A model generated the notes under the pieces. The model was not told where the DNA came from. It ran no database searches and saw only the letters and a program-made list of their open reading frames with translations. A program made the position numbers and the translations under genes. Below are positions 16,604 through 26,362 of a stretch of DNA of 35,654 nt, piece by piece (position 1 is the first letter of the stretch; every line of letters begins with the position of its first letter). The stretch comes from Chloroflexota bacterium (lineage in GTDB: Bacteria; Chloroflexota; Dehalococcoidia; JACQUD01): the NCBI GenBank assembly GCA_016210485.1, contig JACQUD010000015.1, positions 1-35,654 on the forward strand. Reading direction: 5' to 3'.

Positions 16604-16609
16604 TATAAT
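16604..16609 (+). promoter_or_regulatory. -10 element upstream of the TPR gene
   Basis: Perfect TATAAT 15 bp before the ATG, so the mRNA leader would be only about 7-8 nt. The AAGGTGAG between them would lie at or before the transcription start. No good -35 was found. Confidence 0.4.
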
Positions 16610-16623
16610 AAAGGTGAGATGGT

Positions 16624-17463
16624 ATGTACCCGGTGATGGAAGATAAAGGAAAGCTGCGGCGGGAGCAAAGCCGGAGGGCCATATCCTTGGCCCTGCAGAA
16701 TCGTTGGGACGAGGCTGCTGCCCTGAACCGGAAGATCCTGGGGCTATTCCCCGAAGATGTGGACACCTATAATCGTCTGGGCAAGGCCCTCATGGAGCTG
16801 GGGCGATATCGAGAGGCCAGGGAAGCCTATGCTAAGGCGCTGGAAATCTCCCCCAGCAATGACATCGCCAGGAAAAACATTCAGCGTCTATCGCAGCTCC
16901 GGGAGGCGGAACCGACTAAGGAAGCCAAGGTGGACCTTCGCTTCTTCCTGGAAGAATCCGGGAAGGCCTCGGTGGCTCCTATTTGTAATCCAGCGCCGGC
17001 TGAGGTCTTGGCGCAGGTTTCTCCCGGAGACCCCCTTCGGTTAAGGCCAAAGAAGGGAAGGCTAGAGGTCCTCACTGCTCCAGGACAATACCTGGGAGAG
17101 GTGGAACCCAAGCTGTCGGTAAGGCTACTGAACTTGATGAAAGGCGGCAATCGGTACGCTGCTGCCTCTGCTGGCTGCGGTGAGAATGGACTGAAGGTCA
17201 TCATCAAAGAGATGTATCAGCACCCCTCCCAGTCAGGGCGTCCCTCCTTTCCACCTCGCATTGAGGAGACTACCCGCCCTTATCTGCGGGACATAGTCCG
17301 ACGCTATGAGTTGGAGGAGTCAGAAATCCATGATCCGGCTAGCCCTTCCCACCAGTGGGGAGAAGCAGAGGCCACCTATGCTGGGATAGCGTCCTTGAGT
17401 GAGGAAGAGCAGATGGAGGAGGAGACACAACGGAGCGAAGAAGAGGAGGGAGAGCTGGAATAG
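16624..17463 (+). CDS. TPR-repeat protein of unknown function
   Basis: 279 residues. The N-terminal 90 residues carry two to three tetratricopeptide repeats (RRAISLALQNRWDEAAALNR, then DVDTYNRLGKALMELGRYRE, then AREAYAKALEISPSNDIARK). The middle (about 130-200) reads DPLRLRPKKGRLEVLTAPGQ and VKPKL-like beta segments that could form a small barrel, and the last 50 residues are very acidic (EEEQMEEETQRSEEEEGELE). I cannot name the C-terminal domain. There is no signal peptide, so it is cytoplasmic, probably a scaffold. It precedes gyrA by 74 bp without a clear terminator. Confidence 0.7.
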   Translation: MYPVMEDKGKLRREQSRRAISLALQNRWDEAAALNRKILGLFPEDVDTYNRLGKALMELGRYREAREAYAKALEISPSNDIARKNIQRLSQLREAEPTKEAKVDLRFFLEESGKASVAPICNPAPAEVLAQVSPGDPLRLRPKKGRLEVLTAPGQYLGEVEPKLSVRLLNLMKGGNRYAAASAGCGENGLKVIIKEMYQHPSQSGRPSFPPRIEETTRPYLRDIVRRYELEESEIHDPASPSHQWGEAEATYAGIASLSEEEQMEEETQRSEEEEGELE

Positions 17464-17537
17464 GGGCAGCGGCTCGTTAGACGGCATAAACCCTTAATGC
17501 TATGCCGAGGCCCAGCTCCTTAACCATATAAGTCAAC

Positions 17538-20054
17538 ATGCAAGTCCAAGATAGAGTCCGGCCAATCAGGATCGAGGAGGAGATGAGAACCTCCTATCTT
17601 GACTATGCCATGAGCGTCATCGTGTCCCGGGCTTTGCCCGATGCCCGGGATGGCCTGAAGCCGGTGCAGCGACGCATCCTCTACGCCATGGAGGAGCTGG
17701 GGCTGAGGCCCACTAGCCCCACCAAGAAGAGCGCCCGCATCGTGGGCGAGGTCCTGGGGAAGTATCACCCTCATGGGGACACCGTCGTCTATGAAGCCAT
17801 GGTGCGCCTGGCCCAGGACTTCAGCCTTCGCTATCCCCTTGTCCAGGGACAGGGTAACTTTGGGAGCATAGACAACGACCCTCCCGCCGCCATGCGCTAT
17901 ACCGAAGCCCGCCTCTCTCCCCTGGCTCAGGAGATGCTGGCCGACATCGACCAGGACACCGTGGACTTCGTGGCCAACTTCGATAGCTCCCTGGTTGAGC
18001 CCACCGTCCTCCCCGCCCGCCCCCCCAACCTCCTGCTCAATGGCGCCATGGGCATAGCCGTAGGCATGGCCACCTCTATCCCTCCCCACAACCTGGGTGA
18101 GGTATGCGATGCGGCAAGCTATCTCCTCGGCCATCCCGAGGCCACAGTGGAGGAGCTTCTCAAGATCGTCCGGGGGCCGGATTTTCCCACCGGCGCTATA
18201 GCCTATGGAGGCGAGGATGGAAAAGACCTCATCTCCAGCTACTCCACTGGACACGGGCGTGTCGTGGTCAAAGCTCGGGCCACTATAGAGGAGGCCCGGG
18301 GAGGCCGCTCCCATATAGTCGTTACGGAGATCCCTTATCTGGTGAACAAGGCGGCCCTGGTGGAAAGGATCGCCCTTCTGGCCCGGGACCGGAAGATCCA
18401 GGGCATCTCCGATGTGCGGGATGAGTCGGACCGGGAGGGGCTGCGCCTGGTGGTGGAGCTGAGGAGAGAGGCCCAGCCCAAGGTGGTGCTGGAGAACCTA
18501 TATAAGCATACCGCCTTGAAGTCCGCCTTCTTCATCAACATGGTGGCCCTGGTGGACGGCCAGCCCCGCACTCTGAGCCTCAAAGGGGTTCTCCAGAGCT
18601 ACGTCGAGTTCCGTCGCCAGGTTATCGGAAGGCGGACCGCCTTTCAGTTGAAGCGGGCCCAAGATCAGGCTCATATCCTCCAGGGCCTGTTGCTGGCCCA
18701 GGAGCACCTGGAGAGGGTCATCGCCCTCATCCGCGGCTCCCAGGACACCGAGGCTGCCCGGCAGGCCCTCATCACGGAGCTGACCCTCAGCGACGTCCAG
18801 GCCCGAGCCATCCTGGACATGCCCCTGCGCCGCCTAGCGGCCCTGGAGCGCCAAAAGCTGGCTCAGGACTACGCTGAGCTCCAGAAAACCATTGCCGAGC
18901 TGCAAAGCATTTTGGCTGACCCCAAGAAGGTGGATGACCTCATCCGAGAGGACATGGACTACCTCAAAAAGAAGCATGACAACCCCCGGCGTACCCAGAT
19001 GGTGCACCTGGATGATCGGGAGCCCTTGGAAGAGGATCTCATCCACCACCACCGGGTGGCGGTGATCTTGAGCCAGCGAGGCTATATAAAAAGGGTGCCC
19101 GCAGAGGCCTTCCGCCTCCAGAACCGGGGCGGCCGGGGCAGCAGCGGTCTCGGGCTTAGGGAGAGCGATGCCGCCCAGAGCCTGCTGGTGGCTGATACCC
19201 AGGATAGCCTGCTCGTCTTCACTGAGCGGGGAAAGGTTTTCCATGTAAAGGTTTACCAACTCCCCGAAGATGCCTCCCGCACTGGCCGAGGCTGGCCATT
19301 GACCAACATCATCTCTATCGACCCTGGCGACCAAGTCTCAGCCATAGTCAATATGCCCAAAGCCGACCAGCGTATCTACATGCTCCTGACTACCCGCATG
19401 GGTCGGCTCCTGAAGACGCCACTGGCTCAGTTCACCTCCATAAAAGGCCGCGGCCTCATCGCCATCAAGCTAAAGGGTAAGGATAGCCTGGCCGGCGTCC
19501 TGATGGCCAGCAACGATGACGACTTGCTTCTGGTCACGCAAGGGGGCCAGGCAATTCGTTTTTCTGTTTCAGGAGTCTCCTCCTTGCATCGTGGCGCTGG
19601 GGGCGTGAGGGGGATACGCCTGGCTTCCGGAGATCAGGTGATAGGCATGGAAGTGGGGAAAAGGCCAGGCCATCTGCTCGCCGTCACCGCCCTGGGCTAT
19701 GCCAAGCGAGTCCCCATAGACTCCTATCCGAGCCACCGAAGGGGAAGCAAAGGTGTACTCACTTTCAGACTCACCGACAAGACGGGCCCTCTGGCCGCCG
19801 CCAAGGTGGTCTCCGCAGGGCAAGAGATCATGCTCATGTCAGCTCAGGGCAATATCCTCACCACTAGAGCCGAGGATGTCCCGGCCCAGGGCCGGATCAC
19901 TCAAGGAGTTAGCCTCATGAAGCCCGAGGAAGGAGATGCGGTGATCTCCATCACTTGCACCGACAGCCGCGCCTCGTCGGAAAAGGGGGGCCAGCCTCAA
20001 AAGAAGAGTGTCTCCCGGAAAAAGAGCGGGGGCGAGCCCAAGGTTTCATCTTGA
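17538..20054 (+). CDS. gyrA: DNA gyrase subunit A
   Basis: With GyrB it introduces negative supercoils. The 838-residue protein starts with the canonical [20 protein letters not shown], has catalytic Y121 in [11 protein letters not shown], and a six-blade C-terminal domain. The GyrA-box is QNRGGRG (residues 528-534), near the QRRGGKG consensus, so I favour gyrase over topoisomerase IV ParC. In the quinolone-determining loop [12 protein letters not shown], the positions equal to E. coli S83 and D87 are T82 and E86; this is a natural variant in some phyla, not proof of resistance. The ATG has no Shine-Dalgarno; a TATAAG element at 17527-17532 lies just upstream. gyrB is not in the window. Confidence 0.95.
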   Translation: MQVQDRVRPIRIEEEMRTSYLDYAMSVIVSRALPDARDGLKPVQRRILYAMEELGLRPTSPTKKSARIVGEVLGKYHPHGDTVVYEAMVRLAQDFSLRYPLVQGQGNFGSIDNDPPAAMRYTEARLSPLAQEMLADIDQDTVDFVANFDSSLVEPTVLPARPPNLLLNGAMGIAVGMATSIPPHNLGEVCDAASYLLGHPEATVEELLKIVRGPDFPTGAIAYGGEDGKDLISSYSTGHGRVVVKARATIEEARGGRSHIVVTEIPYLVNKAALVERIALLARDRKIQGISDVRDESDREGLRLVVELRREAQPKVVLENLYKHTALKSAFFINMVALVDGQPRTLSLKGVLQSYVEFRRQVIGRRTAFQLKRAQDQAHILQGLLLAQEHLERVIALIRGSQDTEAARQALITELTLSDVQARAILDMPLRRLAALERQKLAQDYAELQKTIAELQSILADPKKVDDLIREDMDYLKKKHDNPRRTQMVHLDDREPLEEDLIHHHRVAVILSQRGYIKRVPAEAFRLQNRGGRGSSGLGLRESDAAQSLLVADTQDSLLVFTERGKVFHVKVYQLPEDASRTGRGWPLTNIISIDPGDQVSAIVNMPKADQRIYMLLTTRMGRLLKTPLAQFTSIKGRGLIAIKLKGKDSLAGVLMASNDDDLLLVTQGGQAIRFSVSGVSSLHRGAGGVRGIRLASGDQVIGMEVGKRPGHLLAVTALGYAKRVPIDSYPSHRRGSKGVLTFRLTDKTGPLAAAKVVSAGQEIMLMSAQGNILTTRAEDVPAQGRITQGVSLMKPEEGDAVISITCTDSRASSEKGGQPQKKSVSRKKSGGEPKVSS

Positions 20055-20086
20055 ACTTGAACTAGTATCGAAGATAGGAGAGAGTC

Positions 20087-20533
20087 ATGCTGAGTTTACG
20101 ACAGGACTGGCTGGACCACCTGGGAGCCATGCAACAGGAGATGGAGCGCTTCCTGGAGCATTTCTCCAGCTCCAAGCCACCCTCGGTGCGCTTCTCCTCC
20201 AGAGCCTGGCAGCCGGCAGCGGACATCTACGAGACGGAGGAGGAGGTGGTGGCCATCATAGAGCTGGCCGGTGTGGCTAGCCAGGACCTCCAACTGGTTG
20301 TGCAAAATAACGTCCTCATCATCAGCGGTCAGCGGGAGGACAAACATCCCGAGTGCCGAAAGTCTTACTGTCAGATGGAGGTTTCTTGGGGGCCTTTCCA
20401 AAGGGCATTGCCCCTACCGTGCCCGGTAGATGGGGATGCCGCTAGAGCCGAAGCCCACGAGGGCCTGTTAGAGGTCTTCCTGCCCAAGGCCAAGGAGAAC
20501 CAAGTTCGCAAGGTCACCGTAAAAGAACGCTGA
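20087..20533 (+). CDS. Small heat shock protein (Hsp20/alpha-crystallin)
   Basis: ATP-independent chaperone that holds unfolding proteins. The 148-residue product has an N-terminal amphipathic arm (WLDHLGAMQQEMERFLEHF), then the alpha-crystallin domain: WQPAADIYETEEEVVAIIEL, AGVASQDLQLVVQNNVLIIS, the G-Q-R-E-D turn, FQRALPLPCPVDGDAARAEA and GLLEVFLPKAK. The typical C-terminal I-x-I tail is replaced by RKVTVKER. A GGAGAG ribosome site precedes ATG 20087. It sits between gyrA (32 bp) and lon (33 bp), so holdase and protease are probably produced together. Confidence 0.92.
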   Translation: MLSLRQDWLDHLGAMQQEMERFLEHFSSSKPPSVRFSSRAWQPAADIYETEEEVVAIIELAGVASQDLQLVVQNNVLIISGQREDKHPECRKSYCQMEVSWGPFQRALPLPCPVDGDAARAEAHEGLLEVFLPKAKENQVRKVTVKER

Positions 20534-20566
20534 GACCGCCGGAAGTAGCGAAAGGAGACCACCACG

Positions 20567-22942
20567 ATGACCCATCATGGCCATGAGCCCAAGGAGGCTC
20601 ACCAGCAAATACCTGAGGAGCTCCCCATTCTGCCCAGCGGCGACGCTATTGTCTTCCCTTCCATGGTGGCCCCCATGGCCAGCGATAATCCCATGACGGT
20701 TCAAATCATAGACTATGCCGCCGCCAGCGATAAAATGGTGGGCATCTTCGCTCAGCGCCCCAATGCCGAGGGGGCCACGCCGACCAACCTCTACCCCATA
20801 GGCACTGCCGCCGTCATTGCCCGCATGTTCAGGCTCCCCGATGGCTCCATTCGCGCCCTCCTCCAGGGCCTGGAGCGCATTCGGCTCAAGGAGGTAACCC
20901 AGAAGGAGCCTTTCGGTAAAGGTAAAGTGGAGGTTCTCCTGGAGACGGAGGAAAAAAGCACCGAGCTGGAGGCCCTGGCGCATAACCTGAAGAGCCTCTT
21001 TCAGAAGGTGGTATCCCTCTCCCCCAACCTCCCCGACGAGATAGCCATAGCCGCTCAGAGCATGGCTGAGTCCGGTGCCCTGGCTGACTTCATCGCCGCT
21101 CACATCAACCTCAGTCTGGAGGAGAGGCAGCAGCTCCTGGAGACCCTGGACGTGGGGGAGCGCCTCAAGCGCATCACTGCCCTCATCAATCGGGAGCTGG
21201 AGCTCCTGGAGCTGGGCTCCAAAATCCAGTCCCAGATCAAGGGAGAGATGGAGAAGGGCCAGCGGGAATATTACCTCCGGGAGCAACTCAAGGCTATCCA
21301 GAAAGAGCTGGGAGAGCTGGATGAGCGCAGCGTTGAGATCAATGAGCTGAAGGCTCAGATCGAGCAAGCGGGCTTGCCCGAGGTGGCCCGGAAGGAGGCG
21401 GAGCGGGAACTGGACAGGCTGGCCAAGATGCCCCCCCAGGCTGCGGAGTACTCAGTATCCCGCACTTACCTGGACTGGCTCGTCACCCTGCCCTGGAACA
21501 AGAGCACCCAGGACAGCATGGACGTGGCCCAGGCGGCACGCATCCTTGACGAGGACCACTATGACCTGGAGAAACCCAAGCAGCGCATCCTGGAGTACCT
21601 GGCGGTGCGCCAACTCAAGAATGGGGAGATGCGAGGCCCCATCCTGTGCTTTGTGGGGCCTCCGGGGACGGGCAAGACCTCCCTGGGCCAGTCCATAGCC
21701 CGGGCTATGGGCCGCAAGTTCGTCCGCCTCTCTCTGGGGGGCATCCGGGATGAGGCCGAGATAAGGGGACATCGCCGCACCTACGTGGGCGCTCTGCCCG
21801 GCCGCATCATCCAGAGCATGCGTCGGGCTGAGTCCAATAACCCCGTCTTCATGCTGGACGAAGTGGACAAGATAGGAGCCGACTTCCGGGGTGACCCCGC
21901 GGCGGCCCTCCTGGAGGTTCTGGACCCGGAGCAGAACTTCGCTTTCTCTGACCACTACCTAGACGTACCCTTCGACCTCTCCAAGGTAATGTTCATCACC
22001 ACAGCCAACCTGGCGGACCCCATCCCGCCCGCCCTCCTCGACCGCATGGAGACCCTGGAACTACCCGGATATACCGAGATAGAGAAGCTCCACATAGCCC
22101 GCAAATACCTCATCCCTCGCCAGCTCAAGGAGAACGGCCTGACGGCAGAGAATCTAGAGTTCCAGGATGAGGCGGTGCTGGCCATTGTCCGGAGCTATAC
22201 CCGGGAGGCGGGCGTGCGCAACCTGGAGCGAGAGATAGGCTCGGTGTGTCGCAAGGTGGCCAGCCGGGCTGCCCAGGGCGAGAAGGGCAAGATAGCCATC
22301 GCCGCCCAGGATGTGGCCGAACACCTGGGCCCACCCCACTTCCGCTACGAGATGGCCGGGGAGGCCGACGAGGTGGGGGTGGCCACGGGCCTGGCCTGGA
22401 CCCCGGTGGGGGGGGATGTCCTCTTCGTGGAGGCGGCCGTCGTGCCGGGCAAGGGGAGCCTCACTCTCACCGGAAAGCTAGGCGATGTGATGCAGGAGTC
22501 GGCTCGGGCTGCCCTGACCTACGCCCGCTCCCGAGCTCGGGAGCTCAACCTGCCGGAGCATTTCTACGAAAAGAACGACATCCATATCCACGTCCCCGCC
22601 GGCGCCATCCCCAAGGACGGCCCCTCGGCGGGCATCACCATGACCGTAGCCCTGGTCTCGGCCCTGACCCGGCGACCCGTGAGCAAGAAGATGGCCATGA
22701 CTGGCGAGATCACCCTGCGGGGCAAGGTCCTGCCCGTGGGGGGCATCAAGGACAAGGTGCTGGCCGCCCACCGGGCCGGCATCAGGAAGGTGGCCCTGCC
22801 CAAGGAGAATGAGAAGGACCTGGCCGAGGTGCCGGAGCACGTGCGCCAGGAGCTCCAGTTCCTCCTGGTGGAGCACGCCGACGAGGTGCTGGAGGCGGCC
22901 CTGGAGTCGGCGGAGAAGGAGCCAGCCTCCGCCGCCCGCTAG
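20567..22942 (+). CDS. lon: ATP-dependent Lon protease
   Basis: Hexameric AAA+ serine protease that degrades damaged and regulatory proteins. Of 791 residues, the first 210 form the LON substrate domain ([20 protein letters not shown]-like start), followed by the coiled coil [20 protein letters not shown]. The AAA+ module carries Walker [10 protein letters not shown] (about 364), Walker [11 protein letters not shown] and sensor residues. The protease domain has the Ser-Lys dyad S687 ([11 protein letters not shown]) and K730 ([14 protein letters not shown]), 43 residues apart as in E. coli. AAAGGAGA lies upstream of the start. The N-terminal LHREVVVFP-type segment reads [11 protein letters not shown] here. 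Confidence 0.97.
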   Translation: MTHHGHEPKEAHQQIPEELPILPSGDAIVFPSMVAPMASDNPMTVQIIDYAAASDKMVGIFAQRPNAEGATPTNLYPIGTAAVIARMFRLPDGSIRALLQGLERIRLKEVTQKEPFGKGKVEVLLETEEKSTELEALAHNLKSLFQKVVSLSPNLPDEIAIAAQSMAESGALADFIAAHINLSLEERQQLLETLDVGERLKRITALINRELELLELGSKIQSQIKGEMEKGQREYYLREQLKAIQKELGELDERSVEINELKAQIEQAGLPEVARKEAERELDRLAKMPPQAAEYSVSRTYLDWLVTLPWNKSTQDSMDVAQAARILDEDHYDLEKPKQRILEYLAVRQLKNGEMRGPILCFVGPPGTGKTSLGQSIARAMGRKFVRLSLGGIRDEAEIRGHRRTYVGALPGRIIQSMRRAESNNPVFMLDEVDKIGADFRGDPAAALLEVLDPEQNFAFSDHYLDVPFDLSKVMFITTANLADPIPPALLDRMETLELPGYTEIEKLHIARKYLIPRQLKENGLTAENLEFQDEAVLAIVRSYTREAGVRNLEREIGSVCRKVASRAAQGEKGKIAIAAQDVAEHLGPPHFRYEMAGEADEVGVATGLAWTPVGGDVLFVEAAVVPGKGSLTLTGKLGDVMQESARAALTYARSRARELNLPEHFYEKNDIHIHVPAGAIPKDGPSAGITMTVALVSALTRRPVSKKMAMTGEITLRGKVLPVGGIKDKVLAAHRAGIRKVALPKENEKDLAEVPEHVRQELQFLLVEHADEVLEAALESAEKEPASAAR

Positions 22943-22972
22943 TTCCTTGTCCCTGAAATGTTCTGAGGAATC

Positions 22973-23028
22973 CGCTCATCCTGAGCCGTTCGGCTGAGCT
23001 CACGACGAAGCCTGTTGGAGGATGAGCG
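22973..23028. repeat. 56-bp inverted-repeat element after lon
   Basis: CGCTCATCCT (22973-22982) and its exact inverse AGGATGAGCG (23019-23028) bound a segment with an inner hairpin AGCCG/CGGCT. The CATCCTGAG core resembles the other palindromic repeats in this window. No U-tract follows, so it is more a repeat element than a terminator, though it may stabilise lon or glgC transcripts in this convergent region. Confidence 0.6.
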
Positions 23029-23178
23029 AGCTACCAAGGTCGGCAGATTTCATAACTAATTTCCAAGACAGGACACTAGGTTAGGCGGGAGCGAAATCGG
23101 AGGGGGAAAAGGTAATGGGCCGCCCCTTCTGATGCCTGGAAGAACCGAGAGCTATTTGATAGGCGTCCCCGAGCAGGC

Positions 23179-24441
23179 CTATTTCTTGGCCACTGTCTCC
23201 CCGTTGGGGATGAAGAGGCTCGGGAAATCGCTCTCTGTCACCCAGGGGTTGACCTTGCAATTGCGCCCTATTCGGGCGCCCGCAGGTATCCGAGCGCCCT
23301 TGCCCACCAAAGTTATCCCGGTGTTTAGATAGCTGGGCTCCTCTTTGTTGGGAGTGCCACCATCTCCGAAGCCGACGCAGCTCCCCTCCCCCACGTAAAC
23401 CTGCTTGTCCAGAATGCTCCGGTTGATGGATGATCCCCTCTCGATACGCGTATCCTCGAAGATGATGGCGTCTTCCACCGCCGCCCCGTGCTCTACATAC
23501 ACGGTGCAGAAAAGGATGGAGTTGGACACATAGCCATTGATAATGCTGCCTGAGGAGACCAGGCTTCGAGAGATATGGGCCCGGGGACCCACTTTGACCG
23601 GCGGATGGGCGTGGAAGGGGGTGCGCACCCTTGTCGCGGGGTCATAGAGGTTGAACTCGGGGAGGTCTACGATGAGCTCCATGTTGGCATCGAAGTAGCT
23701 CTGCACCGTGCCCACATCCCGCCAGTAGCCCCGAAAGGGGTAGCCGTAGATGCGGGACTGGCCCAGGAGAGCGGGCAAGACATCCCGCCCCAGGTCTCGC
23801 GCCTCCCTGGTGGCCCTGTTGGCTCGAAGACAAGAGATGAGGAAGTCCTTATCGAAGATGTAGATGCCCATGGAGGCCCAATCCCCCACGGGCGGCTGGG
23901 CCGGCTTCTCGTGGAACTCGGTGATGCGCCCCTCCTCGTCCAGAGAGGCCATGCCGAAGCGATGGGCCTCGCTGGGAAGCACCTGGACCAGGCCAACAGT
24001 GACGTCCGCCTTCTTCACCCGGTGGAAGGCGATCATCTCCTCGTAGCGCATGGTGTAGATGTGATCCCCCGCCAGGACCAGCGCCCGCTCCGCCCCTTGC
24101 TCCTCGATAAAGTAGAGGTTCTGGCGCAGGGCGTCTGCAGTCCCCTGATACCAGCTTCCGCCCTCTCGGGTCATATAGGGCTGAAGGATAAAGAGCCCCC
24201 CACCCACCCGGTCCAGGTCCCAGGGACGCCCCGTGCCCAGGTGCTGGGCCAGGGAGCGGGGGTCATACTGGGTGAGCACAGCCACCGTGTTGATGCCAGA
24301 GTTGACGCAGTTGCTCAGGGTGAAGTCAATAATGCGGTATCTCCCCCCGAAGGGAAGGCCGGGCTTGGCCCGCTCCGCCGTCAGGATACTCAGCCTCTCC
24401 CCCGCCCCTCCTGCCAAGATCATCGCAACTGTCTTATCCAT
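23179..24441 (-). CDS. glgC: Glucose-1-phosphate adenylyltransferase (ADP-glucose pyrophosphorylase)
   Basis: It makes ADP-glucose from glucose-1-phosphate and ATP, the committed step of bacterial glycogen synthesis. The 420-residue product begins with the nucleotide-binding [20 protein letters not shown] then [19 protein letters not shown], has [26 protein letters not shown] and the left-handed beta-helix C-terminus ([40 protein letters not shown]). AAGGAGA lies upstream of the ATG. No other glycogen gene is in the window. It converges on lon, and a TATAAT on the minus strand at 24543-24538 is its candidate promoter. Confidence 0.93.
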   Translation of the reverse strand: MDKTVAMILAGGAGERLSILTAERAKPGLPFGGRYRIIDFTLSNCVNSGINTVAVLTQYDPRSLAQHLGTGRPWDLDRVGGGLFILQPYMTREGGSWYQGTADALRQNLYFIEEQGAERALVLAGDHIYTMRYEEMIAFHRVKKADVTVGLVQVLPSEAHRFGMASLDEEGRITEFHEKPAQPPVGDWASMGIYIFDKDFLISCLRANRATREARDLGRDVLPALLGQSRIYGYPFRGYWRDVGTVQSYFDANMELIVDLPEFNLYDPATRVRTPFHAHPPVKVGPRAHISRSLVSSGSIINGYVSNSILFCTVYVEHGAAVEDAIIFEDTRIERGSSINRSILDKQVYVGEGSCVGFGDGGTPNKEEPSYLNTGITLVGKGARIPAGARIGRNCKVNPWVTESDFPSLFIPNGETVAKK

Positions 24442-24694
24442 GGCCGTCTCCTTTGTCTGCCTGCTATTGGCCCCGTTCCCGTTACCCGCAGGGGATAGCT
24501 TGCTACGGGCAGGAAACGAAGTTGGTGAAGACTACTCTAATTATAGAGAGTCGAGCTAGTAAATTAAAGATTAGCTAATATAGCAATAAATCCCTCTCAA
24601 AATTAATGGTGAATAATATGAGAAGCTTTGGGGTCGGAGATTGTGAGCAGAGGGGCAGGTTAAGGGAGAGGTGGTTGAAAGGGACTGGTGTTCT
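24442..24694. other. Intergenic region between thpR and glgC
   Basis: The proximal half is GC-rich; the part from 24530 to 24620 is AT-rich. A perfect minus-strand TATAAT (24543-24538) with a weak TTTAAT 17 bp upstream is the likely glgC promoter. No coding potential is evident. Confidence 0.5.
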
Positions 24695-25285
24695 TCACTC
24701 CAGGGGGGCCTGAGAAGAAAGGAGAAAGGCTGCCAGACAGCGATAGCGGGCTCCTTGCAGGGTGAGGGTGCTTTGCATCAGGCTCACCTGCTCTACCCGG
24801 AAGGGACCGAGAGGCTCTGGTGGCAAAGCTTGAGCCGCCTCGCCCAGGCGCCGCCTCTCCCCCGCCGCCGCCCCCTCTCGGACCCTCCCCAGGGTGAGGT
24901 GAGGGGAGAAAGAGCGAGATTCCCTGAGGTAATGCAGGGAAGCCATGGCCTCCTCCACCGAGGTCTGGAGGGCCACCAGGGAATCGGGGGCCTTCAACCC
25001 TATCCAGAGGACGCGAGGTGACATCAGGTTGGGGAACCCCCCAAGTCCCTCCACCTCCACTATGAAGGGCGATATGCCCTGGGCGAGCTGCCCCAGAGCC
25101 TGGCCTATGACCTCCACTTGGTCGGTGGGGACCTGCCCCAGGAACTTCAGGGTGAGGTGGATGCCCTCGGGCTCCACCCATTTCACTGAAGAGAAACGGG
25201 GGCGGAGCTGGGCCTGAACTCGAGCCAGCCCCTCCCGCAGGGCTGGAGGCAGCTCTACAGCTATGAAGGCCCGCACCGACTCCAC
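24695..25285 (-). CDS. thpR: RNA 2',3'-cyclic phosphodiesterase (LigT/2H family)
   Basis: It opens 2',3'-cyclic phosphates on RNA and can ligate tRNA halves in vitro. The 196-residue product has the family start RAFIAVELP and both catalytic HxTx motifs: HLTL at 43-46 (HLTLKFLGQV) and HLTL at 129-132 (HLTLGRV). The start is GTG 25285, sharing one G with the upstream amidohydrolase stop (TAGTG), so the two genes are translationally coupled. Confidence 0.92.
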   Translation of the reverse strand: MESVRAFIAVELPPALREGLARVQAQLRPRFSSVKWVEPEGIHLTLKFLGQVPTDQVEVIGQALGQLAQGISPFIVEVEGLGGFPNLMSPRVLWIGLKAPDSLVALQTSVEEAMASLHYLRESRSFSPHLTLGRVREGAAAGERRRLGEAAQALPPEPLGPFRVEQVSLMQSTLTLQGARYRCLAAFLLSSQAPLE

Positions 25286-26130
25286 TAGCGCTTTTCCAAC
25301 AGCCGGCGGGCGTTCCCTCCCAGCAGTAGATCTTCTATTTCTTTCTCCAGGCCCAGCTCCCGAACCCGACCCAGGGCTTCAGCCTGGGAGATAAGGGGAT
25401 AATCGCTGCCGAAGAGCACCTTATCGGGCCCTACCAGCGATGTCACCAGGGAGTAAATCTGAGGCCGGTAGAGCAAGTGAGAGGCGGCGGTATCGAAGTA
25501 GACGTTTTTCAGGGCCTGGGCTACCTCGGGCATAAGGCTGTAGAAAGGAAGCCCACCCCCCCAGTGGGCCGCCACCAGAGGCAGGTCCGGGTAGAGGCGG
25601 CAGAAGGCATATAGCTGATCCGGGGTGATAGTCCCTTTGCCGGGATAATGGTGCCCCACAGGCTCTGAAGCGTGTATAAGAAAGATGAGGCCCCACCTCA
25701 TCGCCTCGGAGACCAGGGGGGTGAGGAGGGCTTCATCCTTTAAGCTGTAGCCCTGGACATCGGGGCGGAGCTCTCCCAGCCCCCTGGCCCCGCCTTTGGC
25801 GCACCGGGCAAGCTCATTGATAGCGGCCTCCCCAGCCCGGGGCTGGACGGCGCAGAAGGGGACCAGCCTATGGGGATAGCGCGCCGCCGCCTCCAGAAGG
25901 TAATCGTTGGTCTCCACGCAGAGCGCGTGCTCAACCCAGCCGATGTTGAGGGCCACTGACTTCTCCACGCCGGCCCGGTCCATGCTCTCGATAAGCTCCT
26001 CGGCGGTGGCAAGGCTAGCCTTAGGGTCAGAGTAGAGGGCGACGAAGGTAGCATCGCGCTTCAGAAGCTCGGAGTGCCGCTCCTGAACCCAGGGAGGGAA
26101 CAGATGAGTGTGAAAATCAACCGCCATCAA
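25285..26130 (-). CDS. Amidohydrolase-family metal-dependent hydrolase (TIM-barrel)
   Basis: 281 residues of the amidohydrolase-2 type. Metal and catalytic ligands visible: DFHTHLF near the N-terminus (first His pair), LIHASEPVG (middle His), VAAHWGG (His) and LFGSDYPL (catalytic Asp). Members include decarboxylases and hydrolases of cyclic amides; the substrate cannot be told here. The start is TTG 26130 or ATG 26127. Neither has a Shine-Dalgarno, and an extended -10 promoter lies directly upstream, suggesting a leaderless mRNA. thpR overlaps its stop. Confidence 0.85.
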   Translation of the reverse strand: MMAVDFHTHLFPPWVQERHSELLKRDATFVALYSDPKASLATAEELIESMDRAGVEKSVALNIGWVEHALCVETNDYLLEAAARYPHRLVPFCAVQPRAGEAAINELARCAKGGARGLGELRPDVQGYSLKDEALLTPLVSEAMRWGLIFLIHASEPVGHHYPGKGTITPDQLYAFCRLYPDLPLVAAHWGGGLPFYSLMPEVAQALKNVYFDTAASHLLYRPQIYSLVTSLVGPDKVLFGSDYPLISQAEALGRVRELGLEKEIEDLLLGGNARRLLEKR

Positions 26131-26135
26131 AGGAA

Positions 26136-26144
26136 ATTATAGCA
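26136..26144 (-). promoter_or_regulatory. Extended -10 promoter driving an apparently leaderless mRNA
   Basis: TGCTATAAT on the minus strand (26144-26136) matches the extended -10 consensus perfectly; no -35 is needed for such sites. The expected transcription start, 6-7 bp downstream, falls at 26130-26129, on the start codon of the amidohydrolase gene. Confidence 0.6.
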
Positions 26145-26248
26145 CAAGGGCGCTTCTAGGCAGCTTGACCGAGGGGCCACTGGCTTTTATAATGGGCGCA
26201 GCGTAGCGTTAATCATGACAAGAAGATAGCTCTATCTATATTTCCATA

Positions 26249-26276
26249 TGGAGCGGGCGAAGGGATTCGAACCCTC
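26249..26276. repeat. Detached 28-bp copy of the tRNA-Gly 3' end (att-like direct repeat)
   Basis: These 28 bases are identical to 27182-27209, the CCA end through T-arm of tRNA-Gly(CCC), in the same orientation. The rest of the tRNA is absent: beyond 26276 the sequence does not resemble an anticodon or D-arm. tRNA 3' ends of exactly this extent are classic integrase attachment sites, so this is probably the distal att copy of an integrated element. Confidence 0.8.
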
Positions 26277-26362
26277 CCAAATATCAAGGGCCTCTTGACA
26301 GCGGGCGGCTTGCAGTGTATGAAAGGACTGCTAAGCAAGAAGGGCGTCAAGGAGGTGCAGGC

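Noticed and set aside
17778-17796. Quinolone resistance by GyrA T82/E86
   Set aside because: Thr and Glu at these sites occur as wild-type residues in some phyla; no basis for a resistance claim.
17520-18314. 264-residue minus-strand ORF
   Set aside because: Antisense to gyrA, which has full catalytic motifs.
20468-21367. 299-residue minus-strand ORF
   Set aside because: Antisense shadow of lon, Leu-rich from reversed Lon codons, with no recognisable domain or ribosome site.
23575-24498. 307-residue plus-strand ORF
   Set aside because: Antisense shadow of glgC, whose motifs are clear on the other strand.
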